NCBI GenBank assembly: GCA_964394085.1
Contig: CAYMWF010000061.1
Location: 1-28,042, forward strand
Direction of reading: 5' to 3'
DNA from: CAYMWF01 sp964394085 [NCBI: uncultured Gemmatimonadota bacterium]
GTDB taxonomy: Bacteria > GCA-2686955 > CAYMWF01
Length of the DNA stretch: 28,042 nt
Position 1 is the stretch's first letter; each line of letters starts with the position of its first letter. The position numbers and the translations under genes are program-made. The notes under the pieces are model-generated. The model was not told the DNA's origin, searched no databases, and worked only from the letters and a program-made list of their open reading frames with translations. This document shows, in pieces, positions 16,734 to 24,635 of the stretch.

Positions 16734-17270
16734 ATGCCGGATAAAGTGAGAAAAGTATTTGCGAACGCAGCGCTGTGCACGGGCTGCGAACTGTGCGTCG
16801 CCGCCTGCTCGGTTACGCACGGCGGCGAGAACAACCGGAACCTGTCCGGCATATCGATCTGTCGCAACCTTATGAAACGCTTCGAGGCGCAGTTCATCTG
16901 CAGGCACTGCGAAGAGCCCGCCGCCTGCATAGACTCGTGCATCACCGGGGCCATGTATCGCGACTCCGCCACCGGGTTCGTCCTCTGTGCCGCCGACCGC
17001 TGCGCAGGCTGTTTCACATGTGTAATGGCCTGCCCGTACGACTCGCTCCACCTGAACCGGGAAACCGGCGCTCCGGAGGGTCGCGTCGTCGTGAAGTGCG
17101 ACGGCTGCCCCGAACTTGAAATCCCGGCCTGCGTCGCCGTCTGCACTACCGGCGCCCTGGTGATCGAGCCTGAGGAAGCGGTCGAATCGAAACCCGGCGC
17201 AGCCGGCGTTCTCACTGGCGACTCGGAATCAGCTGTTGGCGGAGCAACGGCGGGAGAACTCGACGGATGA
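16734..17270 (+). CDS. Four-cluster [4Fe-4S] ferredoxin-like electron-transfer subunit
   Basis: The gene encodes 178 residues from ATG 16734. Four cysteine groups are visible: [17 protein letters not shown] with [21 protein letters not shown]; and CDGC with CVAVC. This is the arrangement of DmsB/HycB-type or AorA-type subunits, which hold four [4Fe-4S] clusters. It lies just after the AOR gene and probably wires AOR to the flavoprotein. The last 30 or so residues are low-complexity Gly/Ala/Glu. The open frame extends upstream to 16578, but that portion is arginine-rich overlap with AOR. A GTG at 16689 is an alternative start because GGAGG at 16712-16716 lies far from the ATG. The stop overlaps the next start by 4 bp. 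Confidence 0.85.
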
Positions 17271-17833
17271 TCGAAATCAGATTTCACGGAAGGGGCGGCC
17301 AGGGCGCCGTCATCGCCTCGAAACTGCTTGCCGTGGCTTTCTTCAAGGACGGCAGGTTCGTGCAGTCATTCCCCTCTTTCGGCGTAGAGCGGCGGGGCGC
17401 TCCCGTCCAGGCTTTCACCCGTATGGCCGATGAGTACATCAGGGTGCGCAGCCAGATCTACACGCCCGATCACGTCATCGTGCTCGACCGCACGCTTCTG
17501 ACCACCCAGGATGTCACCTCGGGCCTGAAGGAAGGCGGCTGGATCATCGTCAATTCCCCCGAACCTCCGGAAGATATCAGCTTCGCGGCCCGTTTCCCGG
17601 TGGCCACGGTCGACGCCGACGGCATAGCCGTGGAGTGCGGTCTCGGCACCAGGATGTCCCCCATCGCCAACACCCCCATGCTCGGCGCTTTCGCAGGCGC
17701 CACCAACCTCGTCAAACTCGATTCCGTCCTCGAAGCCGTCGCGGAATACTTCCCCCGGGACGAAGGCCGAAACGCCGAAGCCGCCCGCCTGGCCGCCGCC
17801 TCCATCCGCACAGCCTCGCAATCGAAAAAATAA
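17267..17833 (+). CDS. 2-oxoacid:acceptor oxidoreductase gamma-type subunit
   Basis: This 188-residue protein opens with [20 protein letters not shown] and continues with [16 protein letters not shown], both hallmarks of the gamma domain of pyruvate/2-ketoisovalerate ferredoxin oxidoreductases (and IorB-type subunits). In those enzymes this domain works with thiamine-diphosphate-binding beta, alpha and ferredoxin-type delta subunits. None follows here: a GC hairpin comes 30 bp after the stop, then an IS91 element. Its 4-bp overlap with the ferredoxin gene places it in the aldehyde oxidoreductase operon. It may be a repurposed partner of that enzyme, or the surviving first gene of a disrupted oxidoreductase operon. 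Confidence 0.88.
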
Positions 17834-17862
17834 ATCTGTCCCCATTTACGATGAAATAGAGA

Positions 17863-17887
17863 ACCGGGCGGTTTGCCGCCGCCCGGT
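17863..17887 (+). terminator. Hairpin after the aldehyde oxidoreductase operon
   Basis: ACCGGGCGG at 17863-17871 pairs perfectly with CCGCCCGGT at 17879-17887 around a 7-nt loop, 30 bp after the last stop codon of the operon. It is strong, but the following bases (CGTATCTGC) are not a T-tract. It is a likely transcript 3' end of imperfect type. Its presence suggests that the operon's natural end is retained. Confidence 0.5.
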
Positions 17888-18013
17888 CGTATCTGCAATA
17901 AAATCTGAAATAACTCGATCGTATAGGAATTTGTATTCATCAGACTTGAGCCGTGGAAGGGTGTTGGATGTAGGGGTGAGTCTCAAAGAAACTCTGAAGC
18001 AGTATGAAATGGC

Positions 18014-18250
18014 TTACTCTGGCCGTTCGTTTTGGAGTTTCGGTGGTTCTGAAGGGTCGTGTCGGAAGGATTTGCCGCAGGAGGGGCACACGATGACAGG
18101 GAATCCCCCGGGCTTCTCAGGTGGGAAGGCGTTGACGACGATATCTTCGACCCACTCTATGTAGTTACATGAGCGGCATCGATACTTGAACCACTCGCTC
18201 GGTCCGGTCCATGGGCCGTCCATTTCTTCCGGTTGCTGGTGTCGCTTCAT
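18014..18250 (-). CDS. Small zinc-ribbon protein within the IS91 element
   Basis: This is a 78-residue protein with two CxxC knuckles, CRSC (about 25-28) and CPSC (about 55-58), spaced like a zinc ribbon. An excellent Shine-Dalgarno (GAGGAG) lies seven bases before its ATG, inside the 3' end of the transposase gene. The two genes overlap by 86 bp in different frames, which suggests coupled translation. It could be an accessory factor or a passenger of the insertion sequence. No function is known to me. Confidence 0.6.
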   Translation of the reverse strand: MKRHQQPEEMDGPWTGPSEWFKYRCRSCNYIEWVEDIVVNAFPPEKPGGFPVIVCPSCGKSFRHDPSEPPKLQNERPE

Positions 18251-19448
18251 CGGGCGCTCCTCGTATCAGGTTGTCCCAGTAATCACGGATTACACCATAC
18301 ATCGGGTGTTCGATATATTCCAATTCCATTTCGGTTCCGCATCGAGGGCAGCGTAGGGGGTTAATGCCGTAGCTTTGGAAGAACAGCTCTGCAAAGCTTT
18401 TTCTAGGAATGACCCGGAATCCATCGTCTTGGGTCGGTGCATCAGCCGGGATGATGGCTGCGAGGATGTTCCGCATTGTTTCGTAGCGGACGTTTGCATG
18501 GAGTCCGTAGTAGCGTATTCTCTGGAAGCCGTTCGGGAGGATGTGCTGGACCATCCGTCCGATGAAGCGCGAGACCGGGAGGGTCTCATGTTGTATTTTC
18601 TCGGTACGATGGTCACGATACCAGTAGCGGACAGCCGTTCCGTCATATCGCTCAATGCGTCGCACAGAGATGGGAGGAGAGACGACGTATTTCGCGAGAT
18701 ATTGCGCCAGCCCTTTGCCTCCGGGAGGAACATCACCCTTTTGTATATGAGCGACGAATCCCTTGCGATATGTGTTCCAGCAATAGTCGATATCCTTCTC
18801 TATCGCCGGGTCGGATATCTGTTCTCGCAGCATGGTGAGGAGATGATACTGCCACTTTCGATGGAGCAATGAATAGGGGATATAGTTCACCTGATGCCAG
18901 GTTCCCTCAGGGTCAATGCCGCCGGCAGTGACGAGTATGTGTAGGTGAGGGTTATAGTTGCCCGCGCGTCCCGCCGTCTGGAGCACCATTACGACGCCGA
19001 TATCCAACGCGTGTTTCGTATAGGTTGCAAAGATATCGAGCAGGCAGGCATGTCCTGCCCGCATGAACGGGGAGAGTAAGGTGGGATTCCGGTAGAACCA
19101 GAGATGAAGGCACTGCGGCACGGTGAATACAAAATGACGATATATCACTCCCGGGAAGAGTCGGCGTCCGATGAATTCAACCCATCGGTCGGTGTACACC
19201 TTACTGCAGGAAAGGCAGAACGAGGACTTACAGCTGAACGAGATTCGGAGCGTCTCACCGCACTCCATGCAACGGAAACTGGCGAAGCCCGTCTTCTCAG
19301 GGTCGCCGCAGTCAAGCATCTTCTGAATAACTACGTTGTAATCGTAAGTATCATACCGCGGATAAGCCGCCTTGAATGCATCCCAATGGTCCCTGAATAT
19401 CTGCTTGAACGTATCTTTGTCAATGTGCTCCACAGTGACCTTCTTCAT
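18165..19448 (-). CDS. IS91-family Y2 rolling-circle transposase
   Basis: The gene encodes 427 residues. The N-terminal zinc-binding region has CMEC (60-63), then Cys73, Cys78 and Cys81. The HUH nickase motif is NPHLHILVTAGG, with His168 and His170. The two active-site tyrosines are Tyr250 and Tyr254 in AQYLAKYV, close to the 249/253 pair of IS91. A C-terminal CPRCGTEM knuckle follows. The enzyme nicks and joins single-stranded DNA during rolling-circle transposition. The frame appears intact, so the element may be active. The start has no strong Shine-Dalgarno. Confidence 0.92.
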   Translation of the reverse strand: MKKVTVEHIDKDTFKQIFRDHWDAFKAAYPRYDTYDYNVVIQKMLDCGDPEKTGFASFRCMECGETLRISFSCKSSFCLSCSKVYTDRWVEFIGRRLFPGVIYRHFVFTVPQCLHLWFYRNPTLLSPFMRAGHACLLDIFATYTKHALDIGVVMVLQTAGRAGNYNPHLHILVTAGGIDPEGTWHQVNYIPYSLLHRKWQYHLLTMLREQISDPAIEKDIDYCWNTYRKGFVAHIQKGDVPPGGKGLAQYLAKYVVSPPISVRRIERYDGTAVRYWYRDHRTEKIQHETLPVSRFIGRMVQHILPNGFQRIRYYGLHANVRYETMRNILAAIIPADAPTQDDGFRVIPRKSFAELFFQSYGINPLRCPRCGTEMELEYIEHPMYGVIRDYWDNLIRGAPDEATPATGRNGRPMDRTERVVQVSMPLM

Positions 19449-19528
19449 CCATTATGGCATCACTGGGATTGTATGGGCTTGAATGTTTAGATGGAAGGGA
19501 AAGATGTTAAAGGGCAGGCAGGGAAAAG

Positions 19529-19545
19529 TCCCGGCGAAGCCGGGA
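19529..19545. other. Hairpin at the IS91 left boundary, candidate terIS
   Basis: TCCCGGC (19529-19535), a GAA loop and GCCGGGA (19539-19545) form a perfect 7-bp stem about 80 bp upstream of the transposase start. Good protein-like sequence of the KAP gene begins within a few bases of its right side. That is the placement expected for the terminus hairpin of an IS91 element. Confidence 0.5.
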
Positions 19546-19546
19546 T

Positions 19547-19711
19547 AAGTTCAACGAATTTATCGCTGATGTACATCGCGACCACGAAATTGTCTCCAAG
19601 GGCGAGTTCTGGGAGCTCCTCGCGAACACGCGAAAGTCGGATGTTCGAAATGAAACCCTTGGCAGAGAAAACGCCGCCATCATTTACTCTACCGAGGATG
19701 ACCTTGGCTAC
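19547..19711 (+). other. In-frame 5' extension of the KAP gene lacking a start codon
   Basis: The reading frame of the KAP NTPase stays open upstream of its first usable start (GTG 19712). From 19547 it encodes about 55 residues of normal, non-shadow protein (KFNEFIADVHRDHEIVSKGE and onward), continuous with the annotated N-terminus. No ATG, GTG or TTG occurs in this frame between the TAA at 19508-19510 and 19712. The simplest reading is a gene whose true start was separated from it at the IS91 end. Confidence 0.65.
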
Positions 19712-22438
19712 GTGGAGGAATGGGTCGCTGAGATGCCTGATTGTGCCTGTCTGCCCATTCGAATGCGGCTTAACACGAATGACATAGACTCGAAACTCGC
19801 TGCAGCAAGCTTGGAATCGTTAAAGCTCCTCCAAGGAAGGAAACACGAATTGACGATTTTAGCCAAAGAACTCGCAAGCGAGAGCAATAGCGCTGTTTCG
19901 GGCTCGCTGGACTCCACAGAGATCCTGAAATCCTGGCAGTCAATCCTGACGATGAAGCCGTTCATCAGCCATCGTCTCGTTCTCATCCTTGAGCTCGACA
20001 ATTTCGACGCGAGCAGCATTGTTTCCGTGAACACCTGGCTCGCCAAGGCCGTTGCGCCTTTGCACGACCGCCTTATCGTCGTGGTTGGCGGAATCCCCAA
20101 CCATGCTGAGCTTATACACGCAAAAGGGACCTGGGCCTATCGTTTGAAGACACCTGAGAAGACTGAAGGAATCGGACAACCCATCACAAACGACGAGGCT
20201 AGCGGACCGGACCTCCTCGAGTTGACGGGGGAGATCAATGCTCTCACAGATGCCATTGCCAGCGTGGAACTCAGGCCACCTCTGGTTGTGGGAATCTGCG
20301 GTGGCTGGGGAGCAGGCAAGTCCTTTGTTCTGAACCTCATGGATCGACGGCTGCAGGAGATTCGAAAGCAAAAAGTGCTCGAAAAAGATGCCCTACACGT
20401 AGGACATATCTACTGGATCGAATTCGACGCTTGGACGTACAGCAAGAAGAATCTCTGGGCGAGGCTCATGGATCAAATCTGTTGTCAGTTCGAGGAACAG
20501 CTCAACATCGAGCGTATCCAGTTTGAGGACCGAGAGAAGCCAACACCGCGGATCCCCCTCGATCTACCGCCTTGGGCTGTGAGCAAGGCGATTAGGGGTA
20601 CGGAGCCTTCGGATCTGCGCGAGTACACCAATTGGACCATGCACATCGCAGACGATCAAAAGAACCTCAGTGATCTACTCATCGTAATCAACGACAAAGA
20701 CTTTGCCGCTAAACAAACAAAGCTGATCAAGGAGTTGAAGGAGGAACAGAAAGCCGAGTCCTCCCTGTGGGAAAATCGTCAGAAGTCCCTCGAACAGGAT
20801 CTTCCAATGAGAATTACGAAGGACTTTGTCGACTCTATCTCAAACAAGCTACTTAAAGCTCTTGGCGTTGATAAAAGAAGTCTGGGAAATCTTTCGAAAA
20901 TACAAGAGGTTGCGGATAAAATCGACGGGGGTTACGCTCTCCATAAGAAGCTAGTGGGCGCGATCAATTCACCATATATCATACTGTTGATCCTGATCGG
21001 CTTTGGCGCGGTCGCTCACACCCTTATCATGGAGAAGACTTGGACTCTCAATACCGGTATCATGTCCTTTGTGACGTCCGTTGGTCTAGCCGTTGCTCGA
21101 GTGCGGAACGCCCGGGATAAGATTTATGATCTCACTGCAAAGAGCCTGAGCGAACTCGACCAACGTCGTGAAGCTGCGCTCCAAGTGCTGACCAAGGAGT
21201 ATGACAAAGAGCATGGACAAAAGCTAGAGGGAAGCCAGGAGAAACAAAAGAAACTCCGGGCGGATCTCGACGAGTTGCGAAGGCAATCGGGTATTCCGTT
21301 CCTTGAGCTACAGGAATTGCAAGGTTTTCTCGAAAAGATTCGAACCGACGAAGTGTATACAAAACATCTTGGTCTGATGAATCAAGTGCAAGAGCACCTG
21401 GAGAGGCTTTCCCTTCTTGTCACAGAATGGAGTAAGCAACGTCAAGATAACTCTTCCGCTGACGAAGAAGGGACCTACTCGCCTTTCCAGCGGGGAGTGC
21501 CACGTATCGTTCTCACAATCGATGACCTCGACCGATGCCCGCCGGCGAAGGTTGTTGAAGTGCTCGAAGCGACTCAACTACTCGTCAAGACCGATCTTTT
21601 CGTGGTACTCTTTGCCCTTGACCTGCGATATGTCACCCGAGCCATAGAGAAATTTTACGACGGGATCCTGGACCACACCGAACACCCGACAGGACTCGAC
21701 TATATTGAAAAAATCATCCAGTTACCCTATCAAGTTAGACCCATTGCAAAGGACCTTTTGGAACCATTCTTTAACGGCCAGCTCAAGTACATATCTGATA
21801 CCTCGAATACAGAAACTAGGACAGATATCGAACCTTTGACCATGCGGGAGGGTGGAATCCCAGCCCGCACTATTCGCATTCCAGAAGCGCTATTGCACAG
21901 GCAAGTACTTCAACTTACACATGATGAATTCGACGACATTGTTATTGCGTGCAAACCGTTTAGCCTATCACCACGGGCGGGTAAACGCATCAGCAATGTC
22001 TACAAAATTTGGAAGCTGCTCTGGCATCAGCGTCAGGAGGAGCCAGCCATAGAGCCTGAAATCAGGCGGGTTATGGTAGCACTCCTCGCTCTTAGTACAG
22101 TACGTCCGTGTCTTGCTCAACATGGGTTGCGCACGCTTGCCAATTGGGTCCAAAGTGCGAAATACAGGAACAGACTATTAAACAAAGTGTTCTTCGATTT
22201 CGCTAAGAATTTGAATGAGCCACCACACATCCAGGACCTCTTCGCTCACCAGAGTGTATTCCCTGAGTCTGTGAAGGTTGGAAATATCTTACAGCAAAAT
22301 CTCTCACTTCTCACATCCTTCTCCTTTGTGGGGGACGACGACCATCAAAAATATCGTGAAAGAGTACTTGCTCAGATACCGAAGAACATAGCTTCTGGAC
22401 CAGGGAAGTGCCCGCATCAGAAATTAGAAGAGGAATGA
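19712..22438 (+). CDS. KAP-family P-loop NTPase, probably 5'-truncated
   Basis: The gene encodes 908 residues from GTG 19712. A Walker A, GICGGWGAGKS, is at 194-204. Two hydrophobic helices lie inside the NTPase domain (about 422-438 and 447-465). A charged, probably coiled-coil stretch follows (about 470-560), then the KAP-type Walker B VLTIDDLDRCPP with Asp604-Asp605 and Asp607. The sequence FALDLRYVTRAIEKFY after it is typical of KAP proteins. KAP NTPases are membrane-associated STAND-like relatives of Kidins220 and of PifA, which excludes phage T7. The first 190 residues belong to no family I recognise. The GTG has no good Shine-Dalgarno, and coding sequence continues upstream to the IS91 boundary, so the protein may not be made normally. 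A role in phage exclusion is possible by analogy only. Confidence 0.85.
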   Translation: MEEWVAEMPDCACLPIRMRLNTNDIDSKLAAASLESLKLLQGRKHELTILAKELASESNSAVSGSLDSTEILKSWQSILTMKPFISHRLVLILELDNFDASSIVSVNTWLAKAVAPLHDRLIVVVGGIPNHAELIHAKGTWAYRLKTPEKTEGIGQPITNDEASGPDLLELTGEINALTDAIASVELRPPLVVGICGGWGAGKSFVLNLMDRRLQEIRKQKVLEKDALHVGHIYWIEFDAWTYSKKNLWARLMDQICCQFEEQLNIERIQFEDREKPTPRIPLDLPPWAVSKAIRGTEPSDLREYTNWTMHIADDQKNLSDLLIVINDKDFAAKQTKLIKELKEEQKAESSLWENRQKSLEQDLPMRITKDFVDSISNKLLKALGVDKRSLGNLSKIQEVADKIDGGYALHKKLVGAINSPYIILLILIGFGAVAHTLIMEKTWTLNTGIMSFVTSVGLAVARVRNARDKIYDLTAKSLSELDQRREAALQVLTKEYDKEHGQKLEGSQEKQKKLRADLDELRRQSGIPFLELQELQGFLEKIRTDEVYTKHLGLMNQVQEHLERLSLLVTEWSKQRQDNSSADEEGTYSPFQRGVPRIVLTIDDLDRCPPAKVVEVLEATQLLVKTDLFVVLFALDLRYVTRAIEKFYDGILDHTEHPTGLDYIEKIIQLPYQVRPIAKDLLEPFFNGQLKYISDTSNTETRTDIEPLTMREGGIPARTIRIPEALLHRQVLQLTHDEFDDIVIACKPFSLSPRAGKRISNVYKIWKLLWHQRQEEPAIEPEIRRVMVALLALSTVRPCLAQHGLRTLANWVQSAKYRNRLLNKVFFDFAKNLNEPPHIQDLFAHQSVFPESVKVGNILQQNLSLLTSFSFVGDDDHQKYRERVLAQIPKNIASGPGKCPHQKLEEE

Positions 22439-22554
22439 GGTGACGTCTGTGCACATATCGTCTGTGCGGACGGGAATTTCGTTATGCACCATTTTTATCG
22501 AAGATGATGAAGGCAAACATCAAGAACCAATAGGGAAAAAGGAGGAATATAACC
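22439..22554 (+). other. Gap before the holin-like gene with a doubtful small frame
   Basis: A 65-codon GTG frame runs from 22440 to 22637, beginning 1 bp after the KAP stop, and overlaps the holin-like gene by 83 bp. Its sequence has no membrane or family feature. The strong Shine-Dalgarno at 22541-22545 inside it serves the next gene, so I do not call it. Confidence 0.3.
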
Positions 22555-22827
22555 TTGGAACAGACGCCGGAACATACAGTGCTAACACCGGGAAAAACAA
22601 CACAGCCAGTGGGTTTCTTTCAAGAGGACAATGGTAATAGGTCCTCAATGCGGCTTATGAGCTTTGCTGCGCTTATAGCGGCAATTGTATTTGGTCTAAT
22701 AACTACGTTAGGGGTAGGAAGTGGACCAGAAGGAATTTATATCACCTTTGGTTTTCTGCTTGCCGCCTTTGCTCCAAAGGCTCTCCAAAAGTTTGCGGAG
22801 AGTCAGGCTTTACCGAGTAAAAGGTGA
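22555..22827 (+). CDS. Small two-helix membrane protein, holin-like
   Basis: The gene encodes 90 residues. A polar N-terminus of about 32 residues is followed by two hydrophobic helices (about 34-52 and 58-76) separated by a short GSGPEG turn, and a short charged tail. This is a class II holin-like layout. The next gene is a peptidoglycan amidase and the following one a spanin-like protein, so a role in permeabilising the inner membrane for lysis is likely from context. The TTG at 22555 is well supported by GGAGG nine bases upstream. No sequence family was recognised. Confidence 0.65.
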   Translation: MEQTPEHTVLTPGKTTQPVGFFQEDNGNRSSMRLMSFAALIAAIVFGLITTLGVGSGPEGIYITFGFLLAAFAPKALQKFAESQALPSKR

Positions 22828-22945
22828 GATATACTGTCAGCAAGAATCGACTTGCGAGTTGAAATCCAAATGTACCAGACATTTTGGTGGAGGAAGCTCG
22901 GACTATGACGCTTTTTGTATGATAAATTAAACGAGGAGGTTTACT

Positions 22946-23902
22946 ATGGCTCCTGAAATTAACCGGACTCTACGATTGCCAGCACAGCAGTATTTTCCTT
23001 CAAGCAATACTAAAACGGGTATTGTGATTCACCATACCGTGGGTGGGAGTGTCGCGTCCACCTTCCATTGGTGGATGCGTGATGATCAGATGGTGGGAAC
23101 AGCATACATCATCGATCGGGACGGGATGATTTTTGAAGTCTTCGATCCCGCCGCTTGGGCCTGGCAGTTCGGGCTGAAGTGGCCGCGGGCGAAAAAAATT
23201 CAGTTTGAAAAGCGGTTTATCGGTATCGAGCTCGCCAGTGAAGGTGGGTTGATCGAATCGGAGGGTAAACTCTATTGTTTCGATCGCGTCTCCGATAAAA
23301 CCCTTAAACGACCGGAGGAGGCATTGGATTTTGGACGTATCTATCGGGGGTATCGATACTTCGATAAATACGAAGATGCCCAGGTTGATTCACTCCTCGA
23401 GCTTACTAATCATCTATGCGACCAGTTTCGGATCAAGAGACAAGTGCCTGATCAATTCTTGAATTACTACGGGGATGGCCTCGCAAACTTTGAGGGAATT
23501 ATCGGTCATGCGATGGTGCGTAAGGATAAAAGTGATCCTGCCCCAGAAGTGTCGCTGTGGAATCGGATCGTCACGTCTTGCGGTGCCGTGCCCACAAGCA
23601 TCGGAACATCTAACATTTCTGGAAGAACCATGACGGAAAACGAACTAGATCAGCTCTTTAAAGATAATATAAAGCAGATCAATCAAATGAACGTTGCTGC
23701 GGGCAGTATGTTGAAAGGTCTCATCATGGAACTGGAGCGTGGTGAAAGAGGAACCTACATCAAACTGAGCAATGCAGTGACAGACGGGCACGCGGTGGAT
23801 TACGAGTTCGTCCAGGGGGATAGGACTCTTGTGGCTAGAATCGCGCGTGCGTTGGGCTTTAGGACTATCACGGAATCCAGGCTGGAGGTGCGCAGTGCTT
23901 GA
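22946..23902 (+). CDS. N-acetylmuramoyl-L-alanine amidase (phage-type endolysin)
   Basis: The gene encodes 318 residues. Residues about 20-205 form an amidase_2/PGRP-like zinc amidase. The ligand region IVIHHTVGG carries His29/His30. The core strand IGIEL has Glu95. A second ligand region, IIGHAMVRKDKSDPAP, has His188 and Asp197. The enzyme cuts the bond between muramic acid and the stem peptide. The C-terminal 100 residues are unassigned and have no recognisable wall-binding repeat. There is no signal peptide, so export would depend on the holin-like neighbour. A strong GAGGAGG lies six bases before the ATG. The next gene overlaps its end by 8 bp. Confidence 0.85.
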   Translation: MAPEINRTLRLPAQQYFPSSNTKTGIVIHHTVGGSVASTFHWWMRDDQMVGTAYIIDRDGMIFEVFDPAAWAWQFGLKWPRAKKIQFEKRFIGIELASEGGLIESEGKLYCFDRVSDKTLKRPEEALDFGRIYRGYRYFDKYEDAQVDSLLELTNHLCDQFRIKRQVPDQFLNYYGDGLANFEGIIGHAMVRKDKSDPAPEVSLWNRIVTSCGAVPTSIGTSNISGRTMTENELDQLFKDNIKQINQMNVAAGSMLKGLIMELERGERGTYIKLSNAVTDGHAVDYEFVQGDRTLVARIARALGFRTITESRLEVRSA

Positions 23903-24635
23903 GAAGCTGCTGATAGCGATATCCGTATTTGCGATCGTGCTGATGCTCGCACTTACCTACCTCACGGCACGATTCATCGACCATGAAGAGATTCTGCAGG
24001 CAAAAGCCGAAGCTGAGCAGCTCAGGGCTAGTCGAGATTCCCTTCTGACCGAGGTTACCAAGAGGGATTCGTTACAACGCGAACTACAAACCGAGGTCAG
24101 TGATTTACGTTCGGCAGCGGATACACTCCGGGCTCACGTGTTCGAGCTTGAACAGGAGCGCGCAGAGAACCAGCTCACGGTGCGAAATCTTCGTCGAAAA
24201 GAGGATCTTCAACAGAGGTTCCGGGAAACGTTTCCCGAGGTGGCCAGTTCGGATTGGGGAGTGACCGAAGTGTTCAACGAGAACGCGAACCTCGACATCG
24301 AATACCTACTCACCCCTCTATGGTTTGCAGAGACCTTTATCATCGACCATCAGAACGCCAAATCTTTTGAAGCACAACGGGATACCCTGATGGTGCTAGA
24401 TTCTCTGCAAACACAGGTCATCGCTCTACAAGATACGATCTTCCGTTTGGAGGAAAAAAATAAACTCGCATATCAGGATGGATACAACGAAGCCTTCACG
24501 AAGTACGAGGTCCTCAATGGGAAGTACATTGAGCTGTTACAGAAGCCGCCACAGGTATCGATGGGCTTGCCAAGCTGGGGTACGATTCTCCTTTCAACAG
24601 CGGGTGGAGTGATCCTGGGCACGCAGATCAAATGA
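23895..24635 (+). CDS. N-anchored coiled-coil protein, spanin (Rz)-like
   Basis: The gene encodes 246 residues from GTG 23895, which has GGAGG six bases upstream and overlaps the amidase stop by 8 bp. The frame is open from 23829, but the longer version lacks support. A single N-terminal membrane helix (LLIAISVFAIVLMLALTYLT, about 5-24) precedes long heptad-rich segments (about 31-112 and 155-195) and a C-terminal hydrophobic stretch (about 226-243). An inner-membrane anchor with a periplasmic coiled coil directly after an endolysin is the architecture of Rz-type i-spanins. This one is longer than usual, and no embedded lipoprotein partner was found. The assignment rests on position and architecture, not on homology. 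Confidence 0.55.
   Translation: MLEKLLIAISVFAIVLMLALTYLTARFIDHEEILQAKAEAEQLRASRDSLLTEVTKRDSLQRELQTEVSDLRSAADTLRAHVFELEQERAENQLTVRNLRRKEDLQQRFRETFPEVASSDWGVTEVFNENANLDIEYLLTPLWFAETFIIDHQNAKSFEAQRDTLMVLDSLQTQVIALQDTIFRLEEKNKLAYQDGYNEAFTKYEVLNGKYIELLQKPPQVSMGLPSWGTILLSTAGGVILGTQIK

Larger units (their letters stand above)
18014..19545 (-). mobile_element. IS91-family rolling-circle insertion sequence
   Basis: This is the minimum span covering the Y2 transposase, the overlapping zinc-ribbon gene and a hairpin upstream of the transposase. IS91 elements have no terminal inverted repeats or target duplications. They carry a terminus hairpin upstream of the transposase and an origin downstream, and they insert next to GAAC or CAAG. 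A 7-bp-stem hairpin at 19529-19545 (TCCCGGC-GAA-GCCGGGA) fits the terminus, just before foreign coding sequence resumes. The origin end should lie between about 17890 and 18013. A CTTG (CAAG on the element strand) at 17945-17948 is one candidate target site. Exact ends are uncertain. Confidence 0.7.

Noticed and set aside
17836-17845. CTGTCCCC motif as a REP element
   Set aside because: A single short occurrence with no paired palindrome and no REP-type (Y1) transposase in the window.
22440-22637. 65-codon frame after the KAP gene
   Set aside because: It overlaps the holin-like gene, which has a far better ribosome-binding site and clear membrane helices.
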